Source: Acidaminobacter sp.
Lineage (GTDB): Bacteria > Bacillota_A > Clostridia > Peptostreptococcales > Acidaminobacteraceae
Length of the DNA: 52,455 nucleotides
Assembly: GCA_009881125.1 (NCBI GenBank)
Contig: WXFH01000004.1
Location: 1 to 52,455, forward strand
Reading direction: 5' to 3'
Notes under the pieces: generated by a model
Database searches by the model: none
Told to the model about the DNA's origin: nothing
Seen by the model: only the letters and a program-made list of their open reading frames with translations
Shown: piece by piece, positions 40,681-48,958 of the stretch
Numbering within the stretch: position 1 is the stretch's first letter
How the letters are laid out: the number at the start of each line of letters is the position of its first letter
Program-made: the position numbers and the translations under genes

Positions 40681-40940
40681 AAAGTCATTTTCAACGCGGG
40701 CATGGCCTAGGACGTTGGTGCGGGCTGGGTTGAACATCAGTAAAAAAAGTTCTTTAAACTCACTGAAAATAAAGAAAATTCAGCATTTTGAATCGCGAGC
40801 AACATTTTATAAAATCTCAAAAAATGCGTGAGTTTCTTATTTGAAAGTGATAGAATAATAACGGGCATATTGGGGATTGTATGTCCATACAGAGAAAGCA
40901 ATGTTTTGTCATAAAACTATTTTTTCAGGGGAGATGGATT

Positions 40941-42257
40941 ATGAATAAGCCAGTTGTTTCAGCGCATTTCCAATCTAGAAAGCCATCTGCAGTCAGATTG
41001 GCACAAATGAAATACGAGGAGCGGAAGGTGAAGCCTGAAGCTGTCATCAACGTTGGCATTGGCAACGTGTCACTACCTACTAACCCTGCTATGCAAAAGA
41101 GACTCTTCAACCTTGGCGCACCTGAAAGCCCATTCGCGAAAGGCATTGTCAGATACTCCACAACTGTTGGTACCGTTGAGTGTCAGGAAGCTTTCAAAAA
41201 CATTTTAAAATGTGAAGGTTTTGACACCAGCAAATTGATGGTTCAAGTTACGGACGGCGGATCCTCCGGTATGGAGCTCCTTCTCGTCGGCGTCTGCGGT
41301 CCTGCTGGCACGGATGAAAAGCCGCTCATGATGATCGACCCTGCTTACACAAACTACATTTCATTCGGCGAGAGAATTGGCCGCAAAACGGTCTCTGTCA
41401 CACGCCAATTGGGTGAAGACGGTAAATTCAACCTGCCTTCCATGAATGAAATCGAAGAGGCTATCAAAGAATACAACCCTGGCGCGCTGCTTGTCATCCC
41501 TTACGACAACCCGACCGGCCAGTTCTACACTTATGACATGCTCAAAGATCTTGCAACGCTCTGCGTCAAATACAACATGTGGATGATCAGTGACGAGGCG
41601 TATCGCGAGCTTTACTATGAAGTAGGCGCTCCACTCGTCAGCGTATGGGGCCTCAGCGACGCTGACGTTCCTGGCATCGAAGGCAGAAGAATCAGCATCG
41701 ATACAGCGTCAAAAGTTTGGAATGCCTGCGGCCTGAGAATAGGCGCGGTCATTACGGACAACGCGGAGTTCCACGACCGCTCGGTTGCGGAGTACACGGC
41801 GAACCTCTGCGCTAACGTCATTGGCCAGTACATCTTTGGCGCGCTCGCTCACGAAACTAAAGAGGGCATCGCGGCTTGGACCAAAGAGATCAGAGAGTAC
41901 TACAAAGAGCAGATCGTCAAGGTCTACAACGGCCTGAAAGAGCTGGAGCCTAAGCTCATCGTTTCCAGCCCGGACGCATCCATTTACTCTGTCATCGACG
42001 TCCGCAATGTCGTCAAGCCTGGTTTTGACTCTACTGAGTTCGTCCTTTACTGTGCTCAGGAAGGCTCCGTCGACCTTGACGGCGTCCAAACTACGCTGCT
42101 CGTCGCTCCAATGAAGGGCTTCTACGAGACGAAAGCCGGCAAAGAGAACCCAGGAAAGACCCAATTCCGCATCTCCTTTGTTGAAACGCCGGAGAAAATG
42201 GCGAAGATTCCTGAGCTGTTCGTCAAGCTGCTTCAGCAGTACGAAGCGAACAGATAA
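40941..42257 (+). CDS. PLP-dependent aminotransferase, class I/II (AspB-like)
   Basis: A 438-residue fold-I enzyme that begins with a conserved extension (HFQSRKPSAVRLAQMKYEER) and continues INVGIGNVSLPTNPAMQ, YDNPTGQFYTYDML, SDEAYRELYYE and the PLP-lysine region DTASKVWNACGLRIGAV. It keeps the aminotransferase framework but is only distantly related to the gene at 39052. ATG 40941 has AGGGGAGATGG upstream; an in-frame extension to 40881 has no site. It stands alone with a long repeat-rich leader and its own terminator. Codons are strongly biased to C-ending forms, as in highly expressed genes. Substrate unknown; transamination of a major fermented amino acid is plausible. Confidence 0.88.
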   Translation: MNKPVVSAHFQSRKPSAVRLAQMKYEERKVKPEAVINVGIGNVSLPTNPAMQKRLFNLGAPESPFAKGIVRYSTTVGTVECQEAFKNILKCEGFDTSKLMVQVTDGGSSGMELLLVGVCGPAGTDEKPLMMIDPAYTNYISFGERIGRKTVSVTRQLGEDGKFNLPSMNEIEEAIKEYNPGALLVIPYDNPTGQFYTYDMLKDLATLCVKYNMWMISDEAYRELYYEVGAPLVSVWGLSDADVPGIEGRRISIDTASKVWNACGLRIGAVITDNAEFHDRSVAEYTANLCANVIGQYIFGALAHETKEGIAAWTKEIREYYKEQIVKVYNGLKELEPKLIVSSPDASIYSVIDVRNVVKPGFDSTEFVLYCAQEGSVDLDGVQTTLLVAPMKGFYETKAGKENPGKTQFRISFVETPEKMAKIPELFVKLLQQYEANR

Positions 42258-42276
42258 TCGAGTAAAAATGCAGATC

Positions 42277-42311
42277 AAAAGCCAAGGTGTAAGTGCCTTG
42301 GCTTTTCTTTA
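42277..42311 (+). terminator. Intrinsic terminator after the aminotransferase
   Basis: AAAAGCCAAGG (42277-42287) pairs with CCTTGGCTTTT (42296-42306), followed by CTTTA. Confidence 0.85.
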
Positions 42312-42338
42312 TGCGGAAAATTGTAATATAAAGGGTGG

Positions 42339-42363
42339 AAGGTGGTGTCTGACACCGCCTTCT
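42339..42363. repeat. TGTCWGACA palindrome (short form)
   Basis: GAAGGTGGTGTCTGACACCG then CCTTC, a perfect inverted repeat around TGTCTGACA with one mismatch; paired with the copy at 3420. The rest of the 328-base gap (42258-42585) holds the terminator and a promoter/operator region and no gene. Confidence 0.7.
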
Positions 42364-42496
42364 TCACTCTGCCTTCATCCACGCAAGATTGAAAATATAA
42401 TGCAGCAGCGGGTGTCTTCAGCGGACTCCTATAAATCCCGCATTCTTTCGTGTAGTCTCCCCCCCAACAAATCTGTGTATCCCGAACAGCAGGGGG

Positions 42497-42526
42497 TATA
42501 ATGTTAATAAATGATAACGGTTATCA
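42497..42526 (+). promoter_or_regulatory. TATAAT box with Fur-like 7-1-7 palindrome
   Basis: TATAAT (42497-42502) is followed ten bases later by the perfect palindrome TGATAACGGTTATCA (42512-42526). This has the 7-1-7 layout of Fur-family boxes (TGATAATNATTATCA) and would cover the transcription start of the SRPBCC gene. A good -35 is missing. Confidence 0.5.
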
Positions 42527-42585
42527 GTTCGGCTTTCTTTACTTCACCAACTCACTACATATTCCAATAGAAAGCTGGTGCAAGA

Positions 42586-43032
42586 ATGACAAATAATTAC
42601 GGAGCCACACAAAAAGCAAAACCTTTGATCACAGTTGAGACAACTGTCGAACGTCCTGTGGCCTGGGTTTGGACATGCTTTACGAATCCGGCCCACGTGA
42701 TCCACTGGAACTTCGCTTCGGAGGATTGGCATTGCCCGACCGCCACAAATACCCTTGAGCCCGGCGGCAGCTTCAATTACCGGATGGCCGCCAAGAACGG
42801 CTCTTTTGGCTTTGACTTTGAGGGCACCTTCACCGCTGTTGAGGCGCATCGACATCTCGCTTATACCATAGGCGACCGGGCTGTGACGGTGGACTTCATA
42901 GACCTGGGCACGGCCACAAAGGTGGTCGAGACTTTCGAGGCGGAAGCTGAGAACAGCCTGGAGCTTCAGCGCGGCGGCTGGCAGGCCATTCTCGACAATT
43001 TCAAGAAGCATGCTGAGGCTTCGTCCCTCTAA
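42586..43032 (+). CDS. SRPBCC / AHSA1-domain protein
   Basis: A 148-residue START-like fold protein. VETTVERPVAWVWTCFTNPA, HVIHWNFASEDWHCPTATNT and GSFNYRMAAKNGSFGFDFEG with the terminal GGWQAILDNFKKHAE are typical of the activator-of-Hsp90-like (AHSA1/YndB) group, which binds hydrophobic ligands. ATG 42586 is preceded only by GCTGGTG, a weak site. It is a single-gene unit with a possible Fur-family operator and a type 2 terminator. Function is not known. Confidence 0.85.
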   Translation: MTNNYGATQKAKPLITVETTVERPVAWVWTCFTNPAHVIHWNFASEDWHCPTATNTLEPGGSFNYRMAAKNGSFGFDFEGTFTAVEAHRHLAYTIGDRAVTVDFIDLGTATKVVETFEAEAENSLELQRGGWQAILDNFKKHAEASSL

Positions 43033-43056
43033 AAGGCTCAAAATAAAGAACAGTTA

Positions 43057-43104
43057 TTAGCCGATGGTTGTGGGATCCCGCGACCATAGGCTAAAATTTT
43101 TTGT
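43057..43104 (+). terminator. Type 2 hairpin terminator after the SRPBCC gene
   Basis: TTAGCCGATGGTTG (43057-43070) pairs with CGACCATAGGCTAA (43081-43094), stacked on a GTGGGATCCCGC inner dyad, followed by AATTTTTTG. The left arm has the exact motif core; the right has one mismatch (ATAGG). Confidence 0.85.
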
Positions 43105-43187
43105 CTTTGAAGCGGCGGGTGTGAAGTCCCGCAAAATACGATATAATGGAGCGGACGACAAAATCCAATCACTCGAAGAGGGCTCCC

Positions 43188-45227
43188 ATGGACAAACTTT
43201 CAATCTTAAAAAAGCACTTTGGCTACACCAGCTTCCGCACCGGGCAAGAGCAGTTGATCGATCAAATCCTTGCGGGACGGGACGTGCTCGGGATTATGCC
43301 GACTGGCGGGGGAAAGTCCCTTTGTTATCAGCTGCCGGCGCTATTAAAAGAAGGGACGGCCATTGTGGTCTCGCCGCTGATCTCACTCATGAAGGACCAA
43401 GTGGACGGGCTCGTGGAAAACGGCGTGTCCTGTACCTATATCAACAGCTCCCTCACGGGCGCTGAGCTGTCAGCGCGGCTGCGGGACCTCGAGAAGGGTG
43501 TCTTCAAGCTCGCTTATGTGGCACCGGAGCGACTGAACACCTGGGAGTTCGTCGAGATTGCGAAGAATATCAGCATCAGTCTGATTGCAGTGGATGAAGC
43601 CCACTGCATCAGCCAGTGGGGCCACGATTTCAGGCCGAGCTACAAGGAAATCCCCAAGTTTATAGACAGGCTCCCTACAAGACCCTGCGTGGCGGCGTTT
43701 ACGGCGACGGCAACGCAGTTCGTGAAGGAAGAGATCAAAACGCTTCTGGCGCTGCGTGCGCCCTTTGAGGTTGCGACCGGGTTTGACCGGCCCAATCTCT
43801 TTTACAGTGTCGCCAAACCCCAAAACAAGCTGAAATTTGTGGCGGATTACCTGAAGCGGTATGAGGACGAGGCGCCTGATGCGTCGGGCGCGATTCAAAC
43901 AACACATCCGTCCCGGTCATCCCGCGGCGCTCATGGAAAGGGTAAAGAGCAGCGGTTTAACGCGTCCGGCATCATCTTCTGCGCCACGCGAAAGACGGTG
44001 GACAGCCTGACCAAAGCGCTGAAAGATCAGGGCTACCCGGTAGAGGCTTACCATGCGGGCTATGAGAGCGCTCAGCGAAAAAGCGTTCAGGAAAATTTCA
44101 TGTTTGACCGGACAAAGATCATAGTGGCGACCAATGCCTTTGGGATGGGGATCGACAAACCGGATGTGCGCTTTGTTATCCATTACAACATGCCTAAGAA
44201 CATGGAGGCCTACTACCAGGAGGCCGGCCGCGCGGGCAGAGACGGCGAGGACAGCGACTGCATCCTGATGTACTCTCCGGCAGACGTTGTGAGGCAGAAG
44301 CTGCTGATGGCGTCGGCGGATTCGCCTGGCGCTGGGGGCTTGTCGGGGAGCCTGGGGCTGGCAGATGCCGCAGGCGAGTTTGAAATGGATGTCCTATCCG
44401 CATCCGCATCCGTGTCGGAGGCGGAACGAGAGACCATGATGCATGAAAATCTGCAGACCTTGGTGAACTATTGTCACACCCATGAATGCCTCAGGGGCGA
44501 AATTCTGAAGTATTTTGGCGAGACACCTGAGCGGGAAACCTGCGCCAAGTGCGGCAACTGCCTGAACGAATCCAAAATGGTCGACATGACTCTGGAAGCC
44601 CAAAAAATCCTGTCCTGCATTTTCAGAACCAACCAGCGCTTTGGGTCCGGCACTATCATCAAGGTCCTGAGGGGGTCGAAGGACAAGAAAATCCTGGACT
44701 GGCAGCTGGACAAGCAGTCGACTTACGGCATCATGGGCGAGAGCTCGGAGAACCTGATCAAGGAAATCATCATGCACCTCCTGGCCCAAGGCTACCTTCA
44801 GACTTCCGGGGGTGAGTACCCCCTCCTGGCGCTGTCACCGACTTCCAAGCAGCTCCTGAAGGGAGAAACGCAGTTCTTTGTGCGGCAGGACCGACTGGAC
44901 GCGAGCACTGTGAGCAAGAAAGAAAAGCCCAAGGGCAGGGGAAAAGGGTCCGATGCTGGGACGCCTGCTCTGACAGAGGCAGCCGGTGACCTTTACGATC
45001 ACCTGGCCGCCTTAAGAAAGCGCCTTGCCGATGAAAAGAGTCTCCCCGCCTACATCATTTTTGGAAACGCGACTTTGGCCGACATGGCTGCGCTGAGACC
45101 GCAAACCAAAGAAGAGATGCTCGAGGTCAAAGGCGTGGGCGAGAAGAAGTTTGAAACCTATGGCCATATTTTTCTGGACGCGATTCGAGGGTTTGGTGGA
45201 GCGGACGGTAATGTAACTGTAATATAA
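43188..45227 (+). CDS. recQ: ATP-dependent DNA helicase RecQ
   Basis: A 679-residue RecQ helicase. It has Walker [11 protein letters not shown] (residues 35-44), [17 protein letters not shown] (motif II plus aromatic loop), GFDRPNLFY, the motif V/VI region [18 protein letters not shown] and [12 protein letters not shown], a zinc-binding RecQ C-terminal domain ([13 protein letters not shown] then CAKCGNC) and a C-terminal HRDC domain (about 600-675). It unwinds recombination intermediates 3' to 5'. Two low-complexity inserts are unusual: one between the helicase lobes ([20 protein letters not shown], about residue 230) and one after domain 2 (about 385-410). ATG 43188 follows AGAGGG; a TATAAT lies at 43142. 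Confidence 0.93.
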   Translation: MDKLSILKKHFGYTSFRTGQEQLIDQILAGRDVLGIMPTGGGKSLCYQLPALLKEGTAIVVSPLISLMKDQVDGLVENGVSCTYINSSLTGAELSARLRDLEKGVFKLAYVAPERLNTWEFVEIAKNISISLIAVDEAHCISQWGHDFRPSYKEIPKFIDRLPTRPCVAAFTATATQFVKEEIKTLLALRAPFEVATGFDRPNLFYSVAKPQNKLKFVADYLKRYEDEAPDASGAIQTTHPSRSSRGAHGKGKEQRFNASGIIFCATRKTVDSLTKALKDQGYPVEAYHAGYESAQRKSVQENFMFDRTKIIVATNAFGMGIDKPDVRFVIHYNMPKNMEAYYQEAGRAGRDGEDSDCILMYSPADVVRQKLLMASADSPGAGGLSGSLGLADAAGEFEMDVLSASASVSEAERETMMHENLQTLVNYCHTHECLRGEILKYFGETPERETCAKCGNCLNESKMVDMTLEAQKILSCIFRTNQRFGSGTIIKVLRGSKDKKILDWQLDKQSTYGIMGESSENLIKEIIMHLLAQGYLQTSGGEYPLLALSPTSKQLLKGETQFFVRQDRLDASTVSKKEKPKGRGKGSDAGTPALTEAAGDLYDHLAALRKRLADEKSLPAYIIFGNATLADMAALRPQTKEEMLEVKGVGEKKFETYGHIFLDAIRGFGGADGNVTVI

Positions 45228-45230
45228 AAA

Positions 45231-45263
45231 AGCCGAAGGTCGTGTATACAACAACCTTCGGCT
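45231..45263 (-). terminator. Intrinsic terminator of rubrerythrin
   Basis: AGCCGAAGGT (45231-45240) and ACCTTCGGCT (45254-45263) form a perfect 10-bp stem. The T-run lies on the minus-strand 3' side (plus AAAAAA at 45225-45230), so it serves the minus-strand gene and may also stop recQ. Confidence 0.85.
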
Positions 45264-45315
45264 CACATGCATCTAGAAACAATTTAAATTGTGTACAACC
45301 TAATCCGCTTTCTGC

Positions 45316-45810
45316 TTAGTATTTAATGAATTTATCTCCCGGAACGTTGCAAATGCTGCACTTTTCAGGAATGAACTTTTCAATGTTGCCGCAGATCGGG
45401 CAGAGGTAGTAGAAGATCTCTTCTGCTTCATCGAGATTTTCGAGGGCTTCCTGATAGAGTCTCGCATGGACTTCTTCCGCTTTCATGGCATACATGAAGG
45501 AAAGGAGAGCTGCCTTGTTGCCTTCAGCTTCAGCTTCTTTGATGAAATCAGGGTACATGTTTTGATACTCATGGGTTTCACCGGCGACGGCATCCTTCAG
45601 GTTGTCGACAGTCGTTCCAATTTTGCCGGCGACTTCAAAATGCTTGAGGGCGTGGAGTGTTTCAGCGTCAGAAGCGGCTTTAAAAAGCTTGGCAGCGTTG
45701 ATTTTGCCGTCTGCTTCCGCTTTCTTTGAGTAGGAAAGGTACTTTCTGTTCGCTTGGGACTCGCCAGCGAAGGCTTCCATGAGATTGTTGAGTGTTTTGC
45801 TTTCTGCCAT
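45316..45810 (-). CDS. rbr: Rubrerythrin
   Basis: A 164-residue protein with an N-terminal ferritin-like four-helix domain carrying the di-iron ligands (AFAGESQANRKYLSYSKKAE, DAETLHALKHFE, VAGETHEYQNMYPDF, KAEEVHARLYQEA) and a C-terminal rubredoxin domain (CPICGN and CSICNVPGDKF). It reduces hydrogen peroxide to water in anaerobes using electrons from rubredoxin or NADH. TATGGAGGAATCTCAA precedes the ATG. It has its own sigma-A promoter and terminator. Slightly short compared with the 190-residue classical form but complete in motifs. Confidence 0.95.
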   Translation of the reverse strand: MAESKTLNNLMEAFAGESQANRKYLSYSKKAEADGKINAAKLFKAASDAETLHALKHFEVAGKIGTTVDNLKDAVAGETHEYQNMYPDFIKEAEAEGNKAALLSFMYAMKAEEVHARLYQEALENLDEAEEIFYYLCPICGNIEKFIPEKCSICNVPGDKFIKY

Positions 45811-45869
45811 TTTGAGATTCCTCCATAAGGTTGATTTGCTGTACCGAAATAAACAAATATGTATTCAGT

Positions 45870-45912
45870 ACAATTATAAATTAATTATAGCATATTTCAT
45901 TTGGTAATCCAA
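45870..45912 (-). promoter_or_regulatory. Promoter of rubrerythrin with AT-rich dyad
   Basis: On the minus strand TTGGAT (plus 45907-45912), 17 bases and TATAAT (plus 45884-45889) with upstream TG form an extended -10 promoter. Just downstream, TATAAATTAATTATA (plus 45875-45889) is a 15-base dyad with one mismatched pair, where a peroxide-responsive PerR-like repressor could bind; the match to a PerR box is imperfect. Confidence 0.65.
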
Positions 45913-45930
45913 GCAACATTTAAATTTTTT

Positions 45931-45968
45931 GCCGATGGTTTTTTTACACGACCATCGGCATAATTTTT
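45931..45968. repeat. Type 2 hairpin between divergent genes
   Basis: GCCGATGGT (45931-45939) and ACCATCGGC (45951-45959) are perfect inverted copies flanked by T-runs on both sides (AATTTTTT before, ATAATTTTTG after). It lies upstream of both the rubrerythrin and the TrkA-like gene, so no transcript would end here by necessity. Confidence 0.8.
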
Positions 45969-46077
45969 GTCCTTGACATCTTTGCACAAAATTAACACCT
46001 GTACAGGCATCTTAACACTATGTTAATGCAGGGTGATCTATGATGAAGTTAGAAATCATAGAGCAGAGGGTGAGTGT

Positions 46078-46545
46078 ATGCTGGATGTGATCATCATCAT
46101 GGCGATGCTGGGTATAGGTGTGTTGGGGTATCGCGTTATGAAGCGGCTGGATGTCGCGCTGGAGGATATTGTCGTAGTCGATCACATTGAAAAAGTCAGG
46201 CGGGCAACCGTCCTGATCTACAGTGACGAGGTCGGACATGAGGAGGCCATCAGGACGATCCTGGAGGAGCTGGACCAGCAGGGGATCGCCCACGTGGAAA
46301 CCACTAATGGCAATGTTCAGGATTTGATGCCGTTCACCCACGTGGTGGCCATTTCTGACAGTGATCTGGACAATTTATTATTGTGTCATCGCGCGAAGCG
46401 AATAAAGCCGAATGTGGAGACGATCGCCAGCTGCAGTAAATACGTCTACCAAAGCGTTTTCAAAGAACAAGGCGTGGACTGGATCGTGACGGGGGACCGG
46501 GATCCGGTGCTGATGAATATTGTAACAGGGCTTGGACAGACTTAG
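46078..46545 (+). CDS. Membrane-anchored TrkA-N-like protein
   Basis: A 155-residue protein with one N-terminal membrane helix (LDVIIIMAMLGIGVLGYRVM) and a cytoplasmic Rossmann-like domain. MPFTHVVAISDSDLDNLLLC followed by RIKPNVETIASCSKYVYQSV and an EQGVDWIVTGD segment resembles the C-terminal half of TrkA_N/RCK NAD-binding domains, although the first glycine-rich loop is not obvious. GAGGGTGAGTGT precedes ATG 46078. It lies 36 bases upstream of a KdpD-like kinase, suggesting a role in potassium or redox-linked signalling (inference). Other annotations are possible. Confidence 0.6.
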   Translation: MLDVIIIMAMLGIGVLGYRVMKRLDVALEDIVVVDHIEKVRRATVLIYSDEVGHEEAIRTILEELDQQGIAHVETTNGNVQDLMPFTHVVAISDSDLDNLLLCHRAKRIKPNVETIASCSKYVYQSVFKEQGVDWIVTGDRDPVLMNIVTGLGQT

Positions 46546-46581
46546 AAGGAACCTATATACTAGTGCTATGGGAGTGATCAC

Positions 46582-47994
46582 ATGATCGCAGCAAGTCAGC
46601 AAAAAACTTTAACCTGTGCGCTGAAAACACTATTGGTGTTTATAATCGCTACCCTGGTGTCGCTGGGAATGAGCTATCTTGGCATCAGCAAAGAAAGCAT
46701 CATCATGGTGTATTTGCTCGGGGTTCTGTTCTCTAGTACCGTGACCAGCAGTTTTGTTTGGGGTATATTCAATTCTTTTGCCAGTCTTTTGGCATTTAAC
46801 TATTTTTTTACGGAACCGCGTTTTACCTTCGTCATGTATCACACAACAGATATTATATTGCTCGCATTTTTTCTGATTACGGCCATAGTCTCGGGGACTA
46901 TGACCTCCAGACTTCAAAAGCAGATTTTGATTGCAGAGAAGAACGAAAGAACCTCCATGATCCTGTACCAGATCGCAGCAGGCTTTCTGCTCGTCAGTGG
47001 GGAAAAAAACATTGTCATGCGGAGTCTTTCCTTTATAGAGGAGTTTTTGGGGTGCGCGTCTGTCGTTAAATTGGACCGGAATGGGGTCATTTATCCTGAG
47101 GCAGCAAACGGATACAGAATCCCCTCCCATACCTTTCCCATCCAGAGTGCCGCAGGCAACCTTGGCGTGATCCAAATCTTCAACGCTGAGGAGATTATGG
47201 ACAAGCAAAATGAATTGATCGCCAGTTCTGTCGCGACCCAGCTTGGGATTGCCCTGGACAGGGAAAATCTCTACAATGAACAGGAAAACATCAAGCTGGC
47301 CATGGAACGGGAGCAGCTCAGGGCAACGCTGCTGAGGTCCGTCGCCCACGATCTGAGGAGTCCTTTGACTGCGCTGCTGGGCGCCGGGAATCTGCTGGCG
47401 GACAATTACGAAAAGCTGACAGATGAGGAACGAAAAAAATTGGCGCTGGATCTCAGCGAGGAAATTCTCTGGCTGACCAACCTGGTTGAGAACATCCTCA
47501 ACATGACCAGAATCAATGAGTCAAAGCTCGTCCTGAAGAAAAACGGTGAAATCATTGATGACGTCGTCAGTGAAGCCATCTCTCACGTGGAACGTCACAT
47601 CAAAGGCCGCAAGTTCAACGTGCACCTGCCGGAGAAGGTCGTCATGGTCCCTATGGATGGAAAGCTGATTGTCCAGGTACTGATCAACCTGCTCGAAAAC
47701 GCCATTCGTCACACCCCGCCTGACAGCGAGATTGCACTGGAGGTCTTTGAGGGCAGGAAGGTGATCAAAGTGGTGGTGTCGGATACTGGCAATGGCATTG
47801 ACAGCAATATCAAGGACAAATTATTTGACAAGTTCGTGACGCTGGACCAGGGTGTGACAGACGGCAAGCGCGGCATTGGCCTGGGACTGACCATTTGTAA
47901 AGCGATTGTTGAAGCCCATGGCGGCAATATTTGCGCTGAGGCCAACTGGCCAAAGGGGACGCGCCTCATGTTCACTTTGCCGCTGGAGGAGTAG
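46582..47994 (+). CDS. KdpD-like sensor histidine kinase (DUF4118), lacking the N-terminal KdpD domain
   Basis: A 470-residue kinase. Four close membrane helices (about residues 12-105, DUF4118: SLGMSYLGISKESIIMVYLL, NYFFTEPRFTFVMYHTTDII) are typical of KdpD. A GAF-like region (about 130-235), HisKA with His256 in RSVAHDLRSPLTALL and HATPase (SDTGNGID, GIGLGLTICKAIV) follow. The cytoplasmic KdpD/Usp N-terminal sensor of true KdpD is missing, and no kdpFABC is nearby, so it may regulate another potassium system or cell-envelope genes. The response-regulator partner is 77 bases downstream. Confidence 0.88.
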   Translation: MIAASQQKTLTCALKTLLVFIIATLVSLGMSYLGISKESIIMVYLLGVLFSSTVTSSFVWGIFNSFASLLAFNYFFTEPRFTFVMYHTTDIILLAFFLITAIVSGTMTSRLQKQILIAEKNERTSMILYQIAAGFLLVSGEKNIVMRSLSFIEEFLGCASVVKLDRNGVIYPEAANGYRIPSHTFPIQSAAGNLGVIQIFNAEEIMDKQNELIASSVATQLGIALDRENLYNEQENIKLAMEREQLRATLLRSVAHDLRSPLTALLGAGNLLADNYEKLTDEERKKLALDLSEEILWLTNLVENILNMTRINESKLVLKKNGEIIDDVVSEAISHVERHIKGRKFNVHLPEKVVMVPMDGKLIVQVLINLLENAIRHTPPDSEIALEVFEGRKVIKVVVSDTGNGIDSNIKDKLFDKFVTLDQGVTDGKRGIGLGLTICKAIVEAHGGNICAEANWPKGTRLMFTLPLEE

Positions 47995-48071
47995 TCGTAA
48001 GAGGGAAGTAGTTGGAAAAACAGTTATTATTGGGGTGACAGTTCGAAGATCAGTCATTGGGGGCATGATCC

Positions 48072-48767
48072 GTGGTGGATAGAATCAAGATCCTCATTAT
48101 TGAGGATGATCAGTACATTTCCAATTTCATTGCGGTATCGCTCATGAAGAGCAACTATGAAGTGTTCGTCTCCTCGACCGCGGCGGAGGGGCTGTTTTTG
48201 TTTTCTTCCCATAGGCCGGACTTGATTCTCCTGGACCTGGGGCTGCCGGACCAGGACGGCCTCGAGATCATCAAGGCCCTTCGCGAATTTTCCGAAATTC
48301 CCATTCTGGTGGTCTCCGCCCGGGGACAGGAGCTTGAAAAAATCGAAGCCCTGGATTCAGGCGCCAACGACTATATTTCAAAGCCCTTTCACATGGGTGA
48401 GCTCATGGCCCGCATCCGCGTCGCGGAGCGGTATTTGTCCGCAGGGACTGCACCGTCCCAGGAGACGGAATTTGACTGCGACTATCTTCACGTGGACTTC
48501 GAAAAGCGCCAGGTTATGATCGATGGCCAGGAAATCCACCTGACCCCCATTGAATACAAGCTCCTGCTGCTCTTGATCGCGAACCGCGGCAAGGTGCTGA
48601 CCCACAATTACATTGTCAAGAAGATCTGGGGCTACGAGAATGAGAGCGACACCAAGAGTGTGCGCGTGTTTATGGCCAATTTGCGCCGCAAGATTGAGAA
48701 GGACTCCGCCAAGCACCGGTTTATCATGACTGAGGTGGGCGTGGGGTACCGGTTTTCAGATGAATAA
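48072..48767 (+). CDS. KdpE/OmpR-family response regulator
   Basis: A 231-residue regulator with a receiver domain (residues 1-118; EDD at 11-13, phosphorylation site Asp55 in LILLDLGLPD, KPF near 104) and an OmpR-type winged helix (about 130-228: HLTPIEYKLLLLLIANRGKV, VRVFMANLRRKIE, TEVGVGYRF). KdpE-like sequence and position after a KdpD-like kinase make them a pair. GTG 48072 is the start, with GGGGGC seven bases upstream. The target genes are not in the window. Confidence 0.9.
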   Translation: MVDRIKILIIEDDQYISNFIAVSLMKSNYEVFVSSTAAEGLFLFSSHRPDLILLDLGLPDQDGLEIIKALREFSEIPILVVSARGQELEKIEALDSGANDYISKPFHMGELMARIRVAERYLSAGTAPSQETEFDCDYLHVDFEKRQVMIDGQEIHLTPIEYKLLLLLIANRGKVLTHNYIVKKIWGYENESDTKSVRVFMANLRRKIEKDSAKHRFIMTEVGVGYRFSDE

Positions 48768-48776
48768 TAAGAGCTT

Positions 48777-48828
48777 TTTAGCCGATGGTGTTGGGACTAA
48801 CCACCATCGGCTAAATTTCTTTTTTGGG
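48777..48828 (+). terminator. Type 2 hairpin terminator after the response regulator
   Basis: TTTAGCCGATGGTG (48777-48790) pairs perfectly with CACCATCGGCTAAA (48802-48815), followed by TTTCTTTTTT. Both arms hold the ACCATCGGC core. Confidence 0.92.
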
Positions 48829-48958
48829 TTTTAAACATGACGGCGGGGTTCAAAAGGCCAAGGGCTGAAGCGTCCCCCTTCCAATTCCCGGATGTCTCAG
48901 CCGCCCCAAATTGTGGTATATTATTAGTTGAGCAAGATTCAACCAGTGGAGGGACAAC

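Larger units (their letters stand above)
40255..40940. other. 686-base repeat-rich intergenic region
   Basis: No convincing protein gene. In order it holds a type 2 hairpin terminator (40298-40346), three tandem GTCCGCGTCACCAA units (40403-40467), a minus-strand small-RNA-like unit (40481-40568), a lone GCCGATGGT (40614-40622), a TGTCWGACA palindrome (40650-40680) and an AT-rich leader before the next gene. An open frame at 40262-40489 is almost entirely repeat sequence and ends IQIRKK just before the hairpin. Confidence 0.8.

Noticed and set aside
46582..48767. A kdp potassium pump operon
   Set aside because: Only KdpD/KdpE-like regulators are present, the kinase lacks the KdpD N-terminal domain, and no kdpA, kdpB or kdpC appears on either side.
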